Assembly: GCA_017849615.1 (NCBI GenBank)
Contig: JAFIGS010000013.1
Coordinates: 62,001-126,000 of the forward strand
Length of the DNA: 64,000 nucleotides
Reading direction: 5' to 3'
DNA from: Pseudolabrys sp.
GTDB lineage: Bacteria; Pseudomonadota; Alphaproteobacteria; Rhizobiales; Xanthobacteraceae
A program made the translations under genes and the position numbers. This document shows positions 53,220 to 61,807 of this stretch, in pieces. Within the stretch, counting starts at the first letter, position 1. Every line of letters begins with the position of its first letter. Under the pieces are notes generated by a model, which saw only the letters and a list, made by a program, of their open reading frames with translations, searched no databases and was not told the origin of the DNA.

Positions 53220-53252
53220 AAGAAAAACGGCCGGAGCGGTTGCTCCGGCCGT
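53220..53252 (-). terminator. Intrinsic terminator of the TrcR gene
   Basis: ACGGCCGGAGC (53227-53237) and GCTCCGGCCGT (53242-53252) make an 11-pair stem; read on the minus strand it is followed by TTTTTCTTG. It lies about 35 bases after the stop of the DUF1013 gene and may also slow plus-strand transcription from the PhnA-domain gene. Confidence 0.9.
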
Positions 53253-53285
53253 CGGTATTCCTGCCCGCGCGGGCGCGCGAGGCGC

Positions 53286-54005
53286 TTATTCCTCGTCTTC
53301 GTCGCGCTCGTTCTTGCCGCCGAGCTGCTTGAGCTTGGCGAACACGGCGGACACGTCCACGTCGCCGGACTTTTCCTTCTCCTCGGCCGCGGCGGCCGCG
53401 ACTTCGGCTTCCTTGCGCGTGGTCTCGGCGGCCGGCAGCAGCGTCGCGCCGGACGCGGTCGGCAGCGGCTTTTCCTTGTTGGCGCGCGCGACTTCCATGT
53501 CGAGCTCGATCTGCGAGGTGAGGCCGAGCGTCACCGGGTCCATCGGCGCGAGGTTGGCGGCGTTCCAGTGCGTGCGGTCGCGGATCGCGGCGATGGTCGT
53601 CTTGGTGGTGCCGACCAGGCGCATGATCTGCGCGTCCTTGAGTTCGGGGTGGTTGCGCACCAGCCACAGGATCGCGTTCGGGCGGTCCTGGCGGCGCGAC
53701 ACCGGCGTGTAGCGCGGGCCCTTCTTGCCGCCGGTGGTGGTGCCGGTCAGCGGCACCTTGGGATCGACCAGCTTCAGCGAGGCCGACGGGTCGGCTTCGA
53801 CGGCGGCGATCTGCTCGCGGGTGAGCTGGCCGGTGGCGACCGGGTCGAGGCCCTTGATGCCCTGGGCGGAATCGCCGTCGGCGATGGCTTTGACCTCAAG
53901 CGGGTGCAGCTTGCAGAATTCCGCGATCTGGTCGAACGACAGCGCGGTATTGTCCAGCAGCCACACGGCGGTGGCTTTGGGCATCAGGGGGGCTGCGCTG
54001 GCCAT
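53286..54005 (-). CDS. trcR: Cell-cycle transcriptional regulator TrcR (DUF1013)
   Basis: The 239-residue protein matches DUF1013: MPKATAVWLLDNTALSFDQI, FCKLHPLEVKAIADGDSAQG, RRQDRPNAILWLVRNHPELK and DAQIMRLVGTTKTTIAAIRD, the last two resembling a helix-turn-helix. A charged, Ala/Glu-rich C-terminal tail ends in NERDEDEE. Family members are restricted to alphaproteobacteria and are named TrcR for an RNA-polymerase-linked cell-cycle role. It is monocistronic with a strong terminator. With gapR and rcdA, it makes three lineage-specific cell-cycle genes in this window. Confidence 0.9.
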   Translation of the reverse strand: MASAAPLMPKATAVWLLDNTALSFDQIAEFCKLHPLEVKAIADGDSAQGIKGLDPVATGQLTREQIAAVEADPSASLKLVDPKVPLTGTTTGGKKGPRYTPVSRRQDRPNAILWLVRNHPELKDAQIMRLVGTTKTTIAAIRDRTHWNAANLAPMDPVTLGLTSQIELDMEVARANKEKPLPTASGATLLPAAETTRKEAEVAAAAAEEKEKSGDVDVSAVFAKLKQLGGKNERDEDEE

Positions 54006-54203
54006 TAGGCAAATCTCCTCAAGCGCTCCGCCCGCAAATTCTTACGGGCCGGAACAAAAGATCATCGGCGATGATCGGGAAGTGGCCGGAATATAGGGGC
54101 ATGGCGGCAAACGCGCAACCGTTCCGGCTTGACAGGAACGGGCGGCCAACCCCATGTCGGGTGGGCGAACTGGCGGTAAATGCCGGGTTTTTCCGAGGTT
54201 TCG

Positions 54204-55205
54204 ATGGCGGTTCAGGGCGAAAATAGCGCAACCGGGGGTGCCGCAAGGCCGGCCCTCAAGGTGTTGCTGTGCTCCCCTCGCGGTTTCTGCGCCGGGGTGG
54301 TCCGGGCCATCGATTCGGTCGAGCAGGCCCTGAAAATCTACGGCCCGCCGGTCTATGTCCGGCACGAGATCGTCCACAACCGCTACGTGGTCGAAAGCTT
54401 GCGCGCCAAGGGCGCGATCTTCGTCGAGGAACTGGACGAGGTGCCGGAAGGCACCAAGGCCCCGGTGATTTTCTCAGCCCATGGCGTGCCGAAATCGGTC
54501 CCGGACGAGGCGGCGGGCCGCAACCTGTTCGCGCTCGATGCCACCTGTCCGCTGGTCACCAAGGTGCATCGCGAGGCCGAGATCCACCACAAGCGCGGCC
54601 GCGAGATCGTGCTGATCGGCCATGCTGGCCATCCGGAAGTCATCGGCACCATGGGCCAGTTGCCCCCCGGCGCCGTCAGCCTTGTCGAAACGCTTGAGGA
54701 TGCCGACCGCTTTTCGCCGCGTGATGCCGCTTCGCTTGCTTACGTGACGCAGACGACGCTGTCGGTGCAGGACACCGCGGCCATCGTCGAGCGCCTCAAG
54801 CAGCGCTTCCCCGCCATTGTCGGCCCGCACAAGGAAGACATCTGCTACGCCACCACCAACCGGCAGGAGGCGGTGCAGCGCGTCGCCCCCGTTGTCGATG
54901 CCATGATCGTTGTCGGCGCGCCGAACTCGTCGAACTCGCAGCGCCTGCGCGAGGTCGCCGAGCGCGCCGGCTGCGCACATGCGGCGCTGGTGCAGCGCGC
55001 CGCCGATATCGACTGGAATGCGTTCGGCAACATCGCCCGCCTCGGTATCACCGCCGGCGCGTCGGCGCCGGAAATCCTGGTGGAGGAAATCATCGACGCC
55101 TTCGCCGCGCGTTACGACGTCAGCGTCGAGACCGTGTCGTCGGCCGAAGAGGGCGTGTTCTTCCCGCTGCCGCGGGCGCTGCGCGAAAACCAGGCGGCGG
55201 AGTAG
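54204..55205 (+). CDS. ispH: 4-hydroxy-3-methylbut-2-enyl diphosphate reductase
   Basis: ATG 54204 has GAGG six bases ahead, better than the in-frame ATG at 54180. The 333-residue enzyme has the three [4Fe-4S] cysteine regions: [33 protein letters not shown] and [26 protein letters not shown] and [14 protein letters not shown] are also typical. It performs the last step of the MEP isoprenoid pathway, making IPP and DMAPP. It leads the conserved ispH-thrB-rnhA operon, 6 bases before thrB. Confidence 0.96.
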   Translation: MAVQGENSATGGAARPALKVLLCSPRGFCAGVVRAIDSVEQALKIYGPPVYVRHEIVHNRYVVESLRAKGAIFVEELDEVPEGTKAPVIFSAHGVPKSVPDEAAGRNLFALDATCPLVTKVHREAEIHHKRGREIVLIGHAGHPEVIGTMGQLPPGAVSLVETLEDADRFSPRDAASLAYVTQTTLSVQDTAAIVERLKQRFPAIVGPHKEDICYATTNRQEAVQRVAPVVDAMIVVGAPNSSNSQRLREVAERAGCAHAALVQRAADIDWNAFGNIARLGITAGASAPEILVEEIIDAFAARYDVSVETVSSAEEGVFFPLPRALRENQAAE

Positions 55206-55211
55206 GCGCGC

Positions 55212-56174
55212 ATGGCCGTCTATACCGACGTCTCGACCGACGATCTCGCGCGCTTTCTCACCCGTTACGATATCGGCGAACTCTTGTCCTACAAGGGCAT
55301 CGCCGAGGGCGTCGAGAATTCGAACTTCCTCGTTCACACCAGCAAGGGCTATTTCATCCTCACGCTGTACGAGAAGCGCGTGGCGGAAGGGGACCTGCCG
55401 TTCTTCATCGGCCTGATGGAGCATCTGGCCGCGCGCGGGCTCAATTGTCCGCAGCCGGTGAAGACGAAGGACGGCGCCGCGCTGGGTGTGCTGGCCGGCC
55501 GGCCGGCGGCGATCGTCACCTTCCTCGACGGGTTGTGGATCAGGAAGCCGGGTGTCGGCCATTGCGCCGCGGTCGGCGAAGCGTTGGCGAAGCTGCATCT
55601 GGCCGGCGGCGACTTCGCCATGAAGCGGCCGAACGCTTTGTCGGTGGAAAGCTGGCGGCCATTGTTCGAGCATGCCGGTCCGCGCGGCGATACGGTGCGG
55701 CCGGAGCTGTGCAACGAGATCGTCGGCGAACTCGACGTGCTGGAAAAATCCTGGCCGCGCGGTCTTCCGCAAGGCGTCATTCACGCCGATCTGTTTCCCG
55801 ACAATGTGTTCTTTCTCGGCGATAGGCTCTCGGGCCTGATCGACTTCTATTTCGCCTGCACTGACACGCTCGTCTATGACGTGGCGATCTGTCTGAACTG
55901 CTGGTGCTTCGAGCCGGACCACTCCTTCAACGTCACCAAGGGCCGCGCGCTGCTGAAGGCGTATCAGGCGGTGCGGCCGCTCTCCAAAGCCGAATGCGAC
56001 GCGCTGCCCGTGCTGGCGCGGGGCGCGGCGATGCGTTTCCTGTTGACGCGGCTTGTCGACTGGCTGGCGGTGCCTGAAGGCGCGCTGGTCAAGCCGAAGG
56101 ATCCGCTTGAGTATTATCGCAAGCTGCGCTTCCACCAGTCGGTGACGAGCGCGCGTGATTACGGGCTGAATTAA
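55212..56174 (+). CDS. thrB: Homoserine kinase (choline-kinase-like ThrB type)
   Basis: The 320-residue protein is the alphaproteobacterial ThrB of the APH/choline-kinase fold: [39 protein letters not shown], the catalytic Brenner motif [13 protein letters not shown], metal-binding [11 protein letters not shown] and [13 protein letters not shown]. It phosphorylates homoserine for threonine synthesis. Its stop overlaps the next start (TAATG), coupling it to rnhA. The order ispH-thrB-rnhA is widely kept in Rhizobiales. Confidence 0.95.
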   Translation: MAVYTDVSTDDLARFLTRYDIGELLSYKGIAEGVENSNFLVHTSKGYFILTLYEKRVAEGDLPFFIGLMEHLAARGLNCPQPVKTKDGAALGVLAGRPAAIVTFLDGLWIRKPGVGHCAAVGEALAKLHLAGGDFAMKRPNALSVESWRPLFEHAGPRGDTVRPELCNEIVGELDVLEKSWPRGLPQGVIHADLFPDNVFFLGDRLSGLIDFYFACTDTLVYDVAICLNCWCFEPDHSFNVTKGRALLKAYQAVRPLSKAECDALPVLARGAAMRFLLTRLVDWLAVPEGALVKPKDPLEYYRKLRFHQSVTSARDYGLN

Positions 56175-56644
56175 TGTCCGACCAGCGCGTCACCATTTAC
56201 ACCGACGGCGCCTGCTCGGGGAATCCGGGGCCGGGCGGCTGGGGCGCGATCCTCACGCTGGGTGAGACGCGCAAGGAAATCTTCGGCGGCGAAGCGCATA
56301 CCACCAACAACCGCATGGAGCTGATGGCGGCGATCTCGGCGCTGGAGGCACTGAAGCGGCCTTGCACCGTCGATCTGCACACCGACAGCCAGTATCTGCG
56401 CAACGGCATCATGTCGTGGATACACGGCTGGAAGAAAAACGGCTGGAAGACCGCCGACAAAAAGCCGGTGAAGAACGTCGATCTGTGGCAGCGCCTCGAC
56501 GACGCGCTCAAGCCGCACAAGGTGCATTGGCACTGGGTCAAGGGTCATGCCGGCCATCCGATGAACGAGCGCGCCGATGAACTGGCCCGCGAGGGCATTG
56601 TCGCCGCGCGGGCTGGCGCCAAGGGCGCGATGAGCAAGGCGTAG
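56174..56644 (+). CDS. rnhA: Ribonuclease HI
   Basis: The 156-residue enzyme has all four acidic catalytic residues in context: Asp in [19 protein letters not shown], Glu in [15 protein letters not shown], Asp in [13 protein letters not shown] and Asp in [11 protein letters not shown]. It degrades RNA of RNA-DNA hybrids. The start overlaps the thrB stop. The C-terminal 15 residues are variable. Confidence 0.96.
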   Translation: MSDQRVTIYTDGACSGNPGPGGWGAILTLGETRKEIFGGEAHTTNNRMELMAAISALEALKRPCTVDLHTDSQYLRNGIMSWIHGWKKNGWKTADKKPVKNVDLWQRLDDALKPHKVHWHWVKGHAGHPMNERADELAREGIVAARAGAKGAMSKA

Positions 56645-56743
56645 TTTGTGGCGGGTGATGACGGTGAGGGTTACGCCGCCCTTTTCTCCGACAAATTCTG
56701 TGCTCTCATTTTCTCAACTGATTCGTTCCCATGAGAGTTCCGA

Positions 56744-56938
56744 ATGAGCTGGTTCCGCAATCATTACGTCTGCGTTGCCTGCGAAGGCCATTGGCTCGCC
56801 GAATCCGCCGAGGTGCAGGACGCCGATTGCCCGCATTGCCGCGCCTATGATGTCGTGCCGTATCGCAGCGATGACCTGACGCGCGTTGTCGTGCGCGCGC
56901 CGGCCGCCAAGGTGCGGGTAAAGGTCAAGGCGGCCTAG
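56744..56938 (+). CDS. Small zinc-ribbon-like protein
   Basis: The 64-residue protein contains paired cysteine motifs CVAC (residues 10-13) and CPHC (residues 30-33), spaced as in a rubredoxin/zinc ribbon, followed by a Val/Arg/Lys-rich tail. It is probably a metal-binding structural or nucleic-acid-binding protein; no family is recognised. It ends in a short tandem GGCCGCCTA repeat that also holds the stop of the convergent ABC transporter gene, leaving five bases between the two stops. Confidence 0.7.
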   Translation: MSWFRNHYVCVACEGHWLAESAEVQDADCPHCRAYDVVPYRSDDLTRVVVRAPAAKVRVKVKAA

Positions 56939-56943
56939 GCCGC

Positions 56944-58752
56944 CTAGGCCGCCTCGAACTGCAGCTTGGCCAGCCGCGCGTAGAGGCCGCCCGAGACTGA
57001 GAGCTGGGCGTGTGTGCCTTCCTCGACGATGCGGCCCCTATCGATCACCAGAATGCGGTCGCAGGACAGAACCGTCGCAAGGCGGTGCGCGATCACGATG
57101 CTGGTACGCTGCTGCATCAACTGTGTCAGCGCCTTCTGCACCAGCGTCTCGCTTTCGGCGTCGAGCGACGAGGTTGCCTCGTCCAGCAGCAGCAGCGGCG
57201 CGTCGCGCAGGATGGCGCGGGCAATCGCAATGCGCTGACGCTGGCCGCCGGACAGGGTGATGCCGCGTTCGCCAAGTGTGGTGTCGTAGCCCTGCGGCAG
57301 CCGCGCGATGAATTCGGCGGCGTGCGCCGCTTCCGCCGCGCGCCTCACCGCATCGTCGCCGGCATCCGGATTGCCGAAGCGGATGTTGTCGGCGACGCTG
57401 GAGGCGAAAACCACGGGGTCTTGTGGCACCAGGGCGGCGCGCTGGCGCAAGGCCGCCGGATCGGCCTGGCGCAGATCGACGCCATCGAAGCGCACACGGC
57501 CGCTTGCCGGATCGTAGAAGCGCAGGATGAGATGAAAAATCGTACTCTTGCCGGCACCTGACGGTCCGACCAGCGCGAGGCGCTCGCCCGGTTTCACGTC
57601 GAACGACAATCCATCCAGCACGAACGTTTCAGGCCGCGTCGGATAGGCGAAGCGCACGTTGTCGAACGCCACTGCGCCGCGCGCCGGCACCGGCATCGCG
57701 ACCGGACTTGCCGGCGTCTCGATCTCCGGCTCGACATCGAGAATCTCGAACAGCCGTTCGGCCGCACCGGAGGCCTGCGAGATCTCTCCCCACACCTGGC
57801 TGAGTTCGCCGAGGCCGCCGGCGGCGAACACGGCATACAGAACGAACTGGCCGAGCCGGCCCGCCGTAATGTCGCCGGCCAGCACATCCTGCGCGCCGAC
57901 CCACAGCACCAGTACGACGCTGGCGAAAACCAGAAAGATGGCGATGGCGGTCAGCACCGAGCGCGCCCGCGTCACGCTGCGCGCGGCGCCATAGGCGTCT
58001 TCGACCGCTGCCGTGAAGCGGTGCTTCGCCATCGTCTCGTTGGTGAAGGCCTGCAGGATGCGGATGGCGCCGATCAGTTCGCTGGCGTAGCTCGACGCTT
58101 CGGCGAGCCTGTCCTGCGCCTGACGGCCTTTCTTGCGCACCGCGCGGCCATAGCCGACCAGCGGCAGCACGATGATGGGAATGGCGCCGAGCACGAACAG
58201 CGACAGGCGCGGCGAGGTCACCACCATCATGGTCGCGCCGCCGAAAAACAGAACGAGGTTGCGCAGCGCGATCGACACCGAGGCGCCGACAGCGGATTTG
58301 ATCTGCGTGGTGTCGGCGGTGAGGCGCGAGATCATCTCGCCGGTCTTGGCCGTATCGAAGAAACCGGGCGACAGGCGCGTCAGATGCGCGAAGACGTCGG
58401 CGCGCAGATCGGCGACGATGCGCTCGCCGAGCGTGGTGACGAGGTAATAACGCAGCGCGCTGGACACGGCGAGCACGCCGACCACAGCGATGAGGACACT
58501 GAAGTAGGAGTTGATGAGCTCGGCCGCCTGCGCTGTGAAGCCGAAGTCGATCATGCGGCGAACCGCGACCGGCACGACCAGCGTCGTGAGGGCCGCGACG
58601 ATCAGCGCGACCAGGGCGGCCAGCGCCCGGCCGCGGTAGCGCACGATATAGGGCAGGAGCCGCCGCAGCGGTTTGACGTTGACCTTTCCGCCGGCAGCCG
58701 GGGCGCCCGGCTGTGGCACTCCCAAACCCCTGCCTTCACTGGCAAAACTCAT
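56944..58752 (-). CDS. ABC exporter, fused membrane and ATPase domains (ABCB/MsbA-like)
   Basis: ATG 58752 (MSFASEGRGLGVP) yields 602 residues; an earlier in-frame ATG at 58833 seems too far upstream. Six membrane helices occupy about residues 35-320, then the nucleotide-binding domain with Walker A LVGPSGAGKSTIFHLILRFY, signature ITLSGGQRQRIAIARAI, Walker B LLLLDEATSSLDAE and the switch histidine in IVIAHRLATVLS. It acts as a homodimer exporting a lipid or drug-like substrate. No partner gene indicates the substrate. It is divergent from rpmE. Confidence 0.93.
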   Translation of the reverse strand: MSFASEGRGLGVPQPGAPAAGGKVNVKPLRRLLPYIVRYRGRALAALVALIVAALTTLVVPVAVRRMIDFGFTAQAAELINSYFSVLIAVVGVLAVSSALRYYLVTTLGERIVADLRADVFAHLTRLSPGFFDTAKTGEMISRLTADTTQIKSAVGASVSIALRNLVLFFGGATMMVVTSPRLSLFVLGAIPIIVLPLVGYGRAVRKKGRQAQDRLAEASSYASELIGAIRILQAFTNETMAKHRFTAAVEDAYGAARSVTRARSVLTAIAIFLVFASVVLVLWVGAQDVLAGDITAGRLGQFVLYAVFAAGGLGELSQVWGEISQASGAAERLFEILDVEPEIETPASPVAMPVPARGAVAFDNVRFAYPTRPETFVLDGLSFDVKPGERLALVGPSGAGKSTIFHLILRFYDPASGRVRFDGVDLRQADPAALRQRAALVPQDPVVFASSVADNIRFGNPDAGDDAVRRAAEAAHAAEFIARLPQGYDTTLGERGITLSGGQRQRIAIARAILRDAPLLLLDEATSSLDAESETLVQKALTQLMQQRTSIVIAHRLATVLSCDRILVIDRGRIVEEGTHAQLSVSGGLYARLAKLQFEAA

Positions 58753-58974
58753 GCGACGCGCCGCCTTTTCCGCTATTTCCGGGGTCCCGGCGCCTCGCCC
58801 GGGCGTCAGAGGGTACTCCTTAGGGCGGACCATGCCCCGGGGCCTTGTCCTGGGTCAATTCCAGCGGCTTGCCGCAGCCTGTGCGCTCATGTATAGAGCC
58901 CGCAAATCCAAGACCTTTTGACGAATTTTCGGGTCGCCCGACCGGCCCGACCCTAGCTCGATGGAACCATAGCG

Positions 58975-59208
58975 ATGAAGGCCGAAATCCACCCCGACTA
59001 CCACACCATCAAGATCGTGATGACCGATGGCAGCGAGTTCACCACCCGCTCCACCTGGGGCAAGGAAGGGGACACGATGAACCTCGACATCGATCCGAAG
59101 TCCCATCCGGCCTGGACCGGTGGTTCGGCGCAGATCATGGATCGCGCCGGCCGCGTGTCGCGCTTCCAGAAGAAGTTCTCGGGCTTCCTCAAGGACGACA
59201 AGAAGTAA
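58975..59208 (+). CDS. rpmE: 50S ribosomal protein L31, cysteine-free form
   Basis: The 77-residue protein begins [20 protein letters not shown] and ends [14 protein letters not shown]. It aligns with L31 but has no cysteines, so it is the zinc-independent C-minus type. It is part of the 50S subunit near the central protuberance. Together with rpmJ at 10127, both zinc-ribbon ribosomal proteins in this window are C-minus. A perfect terminator follows. Confidence 0.95.
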   Translation: MKAEIHPDYHTIKIVMTDGSEFTTRSTWGKEGDTMNLDIDPKSHPAWTGGSAQIMDRAGRVSRFQKKFSGFLKDDKK

Positions 59209-59246
59209 GCGATTTCCGCGCCTTATCCGGCGCGATCGGAATACGA

Positions 59247-59278
59247 AAAACCCCGGGGTCAGGCCCCGGGGTTTTTTG
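59247..59278 (+). terminator. Intrinsic terminator of rpmE
   Basis: AAAACCCCGGGG pairs with CCCCGGGGTTTT around a TCAGG loop, and the run TTTTTT follows on the plus strand. The flanking A-run also gives T's on the minus strand, so it can act in both directions. Confidence 0.93.
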
Positions 59279-59293
59279 TTTGGTTGGGGTGTC

Positions 59294-59366
59294 GTCCCCG
59301 TGAAGGCGGGGACCCAACCCTGTCCGATGGTTGAGAAATGCCGGATCGTCCGCCTTCGCGGACGAT
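59294..59366. repeat. Pair of palindromic intergenic repeats
   Basis: GTCCCCG-TGAAGG-CGGGGAC occupies 59294-59312 and ATCGTCCGC-CTTC-GCGGACGAT occupies 59345-59366. The first shares its arms with the 34653-34672 copy. They lie between rpmE and the convergent rcdA gene. Confidence 0.8.
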
Positions 59367-59375
59367 GACGAGGGG

Positions 59376-59900
59376 CTACGCGCTTTCGCGGCCGAACGCG
59401 GCCTTTAGCAAACCGAGCTGATGCTCGACCGGATTGATCGACGGCGCCTGCTCGGCCGGCACGGTGTGAATGTTCTGATCGAGCCGGCGGACCTGAACGC
59501 GCAGTTTCTGCGCGCGGTCGATGAGGTCGCGAAGCTGCTGCGGCAGAATCTCGACATTGTTCGGATCGTGATTGTCGAGCGCGGACAGCTTGACCTTGGT
59601 TTTTTCCTTGTTGGCCTGGGCGAGCGACATCTCGCCTTCCTTCACGGCGCGGTGCAGCAGCAGCCAGGAGGCGATCTGCATCAGCCGCGTGGTCAGCCGC
59701 ATGCTTTCGGTGGCGTAGGCCAAGGCCGCGGCGCGGCCGAGCTGCTTGGATTCGGCGCGGCCCGGACCGTCGAGATAGGTCGCGGTTTCCTCGACCAGCG
59801 CCATGCCGCCGCGAAACAGATCGGAGAAGGCCTGAGAATTCGCCAACCGCTCGCCAAAGGCCACCGGTTCATGCGGGTTAACCATGCTGTACTCGGACAT
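59376..59900 (-). CDS. rcdA: RcdA-family regulator of CtrA degradation (DUF1465)
   Basis: The 174-residue, mostly helical protein matches DUF1465: SQAFSDLFRGGMALVEETAT, YLDGPGRAESKQLGRAAALA, YATESMRLTTRLMQIASWLL and HDPNNVEILPQQLRDLIDRA. In Caulobacter, RcdA is an adaptor that delivers CtrA and other substrates to ClpXP with CpdR and PopA. A CtrA-type box and a candidate small RNA lie 260-400 bases upstream on the same strand. Confidence 0.93.
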   Translation of the reverse strand: MSEYSMVNPHEPVAFGERLANSQAFSDLFRGGMALVEETATYLDGPGRAESKQLGRAAALAYATESMRLTTRLMQIASWLLLHRAVKEGEMSLAQANKEKTKVKLSALDNHDPNNVEILPQQLRDLIDRAQKLRVQVRRLDQNIHTVPAEQAPSINPVEHQLGLLKAAFGRESA

Positions 59901-60162
59901 ACGCTACGCCTCACCAAAACTCTAACCGCGCCGCTTGTGATTATTATTGCGGCTCGTGCCGTTACCGGACCTGTGTCGAAAACGTCAACGCGGCCGGGCG
60001 TCGTTTACGATTGAGTAAGGATGCGCGCGGCCGGCCGTTCTGTCCATATCCTCGGCCGGCAAACCTTGCGACATAGTTGCCGCGATCGCGGAAACCACAG
60101 CCCAGATCGGACCTTTGCGTCAAAACGGCACATTGGCCGCGAACAAATATAAAACAGCCGAC

Positions 60163-60191
60163 AAAAAAGGAGCCGCCGTTGCCGGCGGCTC
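60163..60191 (-). terminator. Intrinsic terminator of the candidate small RNA
   Basis: GAGCCGCCG (60191-60183) and CGGCGGCTC (60178-60170) pair perfectly around a GCAA loop on the minus strand, followed by C and six T's (60168-60163). It lies about 175 bases past the DUF1192 stop, too far to be merely that gene's terminator unless transcripts read through. Confidence 0.93.
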
Positions 60192-60258
60192 AAGTTCGAT
60201 AACAGGGAGGCGTCAAACAGAGTGGACAGGAGCCACTCAAGGTCCATGAAGATGGACA
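60163..60258 (-). ncRNA. Candidate trans-acting small RNA (about 96 nt) with anti-Shine-Dalgarno loops
   Basis: On the minus strand, in order: hairpin 1 GTCCAT-CTTC-ATGGAC (60257-60242); hairpin 2 GAGTGG-CTCCTGT-CCACTC (60238-60220), whose loop exposes CTCCT; an unpaired stretch containing GCCTCCCTG (about 60210-60202); and a terminator hairpin of nine pairs with GCAA loop ending in CTTTTTT (60191-60163). No sensible protein frame accounts for it. Anti-Shine-Dalgarno C/U stretches in a loop and between stems, plus a rho-independent end, are the design of rhizobial trans-sRNAs such as EcpR1 and the CuCKoo/alpha-r families. The start is inferred from a CtrA-type box 25 bases upstream. Homology to EcpR1 is a suggestion, not a demonstrated match. 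Confidence 0.68.
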
Positions 60259-60281
60259 GTTATTAGTAATAGCCGAGAAAG

Positions 60282-60297
60282 CTTAATGCCGTCTTAA
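60282..60297 (-). promoter_or_regulatory. CtrA-type binding box (TTAA-N7-TTAA)
   Basis: TTAAGACGGCATTAAG on the minus strand has both half sites with exactly seven bases between them, and TTAA-TGCCGTC-TTAAG reads the same way on the plus strand. The established CtrA consensus in alphaproteobacteria is TTAA-N7-TTAAC. Its centre lies about 32 bases before the inferred small-RNA start, the usual activating position, and about 390 bases upstream of rcdA. Confidence 0.6.
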
Positions 60298-60364
60298 GTT
60301 GTGAATTGCAGGTGTCGCTTAATCATTGCGACAACGCATCAGCGTACCACCCGCGTTAACCATA

Positions 60365-60559
60365 TCAGCGTTTAAAGAACTGATCGGCGGCGGCGCGCTT
60401 GGCGTGCTTCTGGGCCCTGTCGGCTTCGAGCCGTTTTATTTCTTCCTGCAGCAGGCCGATCCGCGCCGCAATCTCATCGACCGACAGCAGGCTGAGATCC
60501 TGCCCGATCTCATGGGCGATTTTCTTTTTCGGCCGGTCGTCTTCGTCGAAAACTGCCAT
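60365..60559 (-). CDS. DUF1192 small protein
   Basis: ATG 60559 (MAVFDEDDRPKKKIAHEIGQ) yields 64 residues; a longer frame from 60610 adds a poor N-terminus. DLSLLSVDEIAARIGLLQEE followed by IKRLEADRAQKHAKRAAADQ is the DUF1192 pattern, a single amphipathic helix. Function is unknown. The ~460 bases between it and rcdA (59901-60364) contain the candidate small RNA and the CtrA-type box. Confidence 0.88.
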   Translation of the reverse strand: MAVFDEDDRPKKKIAHEIGQDLSLLSVDEIAARIGLLQEEIKRLEADRAQKHAKRAAADQFFKR

Positions 60560-60663
60560 GTCGTCGTCCTCCCGCGGCGCGAAACTACCTCCCGAGGGGC
60601 GGGTTGTCACATCCCGGCGCGCTGCCTACACAGGGGCCGGTCCCGTTATGAAAGGCCTTTGCC

Positions 60664-61659
60664 ATGCCCGCGTTACCCACCCGCATGACCGTCATCGGTA
60701 TCAAGGAACCCGGCGGTCCGGAGGTGCTGGTCCCCGAGCAGCGCGACGTGCCGGAACTCGCGGCCGATGAGGTGCTGATCAAGGTCGCGGCTGCAGGCGT
60801 CAACCGGCCTGACGTCATGCAGCGCAAGGGCCTCTATCCGCCGCCGCCGGGCGCGCCGGATATTCCGGGCCTGGAGGTCGCTGGTGAACTGGCCGCCGTC
60901 GGCTCCGCCGTCAAACGCTGGAAGGCCGGCGACCGCGTTATGGCGCTGGTGGTTGGGGGCGGCTACGCCGAATACTGCAAGGCGCATGTTTCGCACATTC
61001 TCGCGGTGAGCGGGCTGCCGATGGTGGAGGCGGCCGCGGTGCCGGAGACCTTCTTCACCGTCTGGCACAACGTGTTCGAACGCGGCGCCCTGAAGGAGGG
61101 CGAGACGTTGCTGGTGCATGGCGGTTCGTCCGGCATCGGCACCACGGCGATTCAACTCGCCAAGCATTTCGGCGCTAAAGTGATCGTCACCGCCGGCTCC
61201 GAGGACAAGTGCGAGGCCTGCCTCAAGCTCGGCGCGGATGTCGCCATCAATTACAAGACCCAGGACTTCGTCGCCGAGGTGAAGAAGGCAACCGAAAAGA
61301 AGGGCGCCGAGGTCATTCTCGATATGGTCGGCGGCGACTACATCGAACGGAATTACGAGGCGGCCAGCGTTGAGGGCCGCATCGTGCAGATCGCGTTCCA
61401 AGGCTCGCCGAAGGCGACCGTCGATTTCCGCCGCATCATGCTCAAGCGGCTGCACCACACCGGATCGACCCTGCGCTCGCGCTCGGTCGCCGACAAGGGC
61501 GCCATCCGCGATGCCATCGAGATGCGCGTCCTGCCGATTCTGGCCGCCGGCACCGTGAAACCGGTCATCTTCAGAACCTTCCCCCTCAAGGAGGCGGCCG
61601 CCGCACACGCCTTGATGGAATCCAGCGCCCATATTGGCAAGGTCGTGCTGACCGCCTGA
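60664..61659 (+). CDS. NAD(P)H:quinone oxidoreductase, zinc-independent MDR family
   Basis: The 331-residue protein has the quinone-oxidoreductase pattern: EVLIKVAAAGVNRPDVMQRK, GLYPPPPGAPDIPGLEVAGE, the NADPH loop LLVHGGSSGIGTTAIQLAKH and VIVTAGSEDKC. No structural zinc cysteines are present, so it is a zeta-crystallin-like reductase (PIG3-type), probably reducing quinones or enones with NADPH. An alternative start at MTVIGIKEPG (60685) is possible. It is divergent from DUF1192. Confidence 0.9.
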   Translation: MPALPTRMTVIGIKEPGGPEVLVPEQRDVPELAADEVLIKVAAAGVNRPDVMQRKGLYPPPPGAPDIPGLEVAGELAAVGSAVKRWKAGDRVMALVVGGGYAEYCKAHVSHILAVSGLPMVEAAAVPETFFTVWHNVFERGALKEGETLLVHGGSSGIGTTAIQLAKHFGAKVIVTAGSEDKCEACLKLGADVAINYKTQDFVAEVKKATEKKGAEVILDMVGGDYIERNYEAASVEGRIVQIAFQGSPKATVDFRRIMLKRLHHTGSTLRSRSVADKGAIRDAIEMRVLPILAAGTVKPVIFRTFPLKEAAAAHALMESSAHIGKVVLTA

Positions 61660-61807
61660 CATCGGGTCCGCCAAAGCCGGGGAAAACCCCGGCGGCGGGG
61701 CTTAACCCACGAAAATACCGTATGTTTTGGCGTTAAGCCTATTCGCTGCCACATTCTACGGGCATCCGTAAAAGCTTGCCGGGGGGCCTCTTGGCCCGCT
61801 ACTCATC

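Noticed and set aside
60005-60247. 80-codon minus-strand frame (MDLEWLLSTLF…)
   Set aside because: It coincides with the hairpins and terminator of the candidate small RNA, is Arg/Cys-rich and has no ribosome-binding site.
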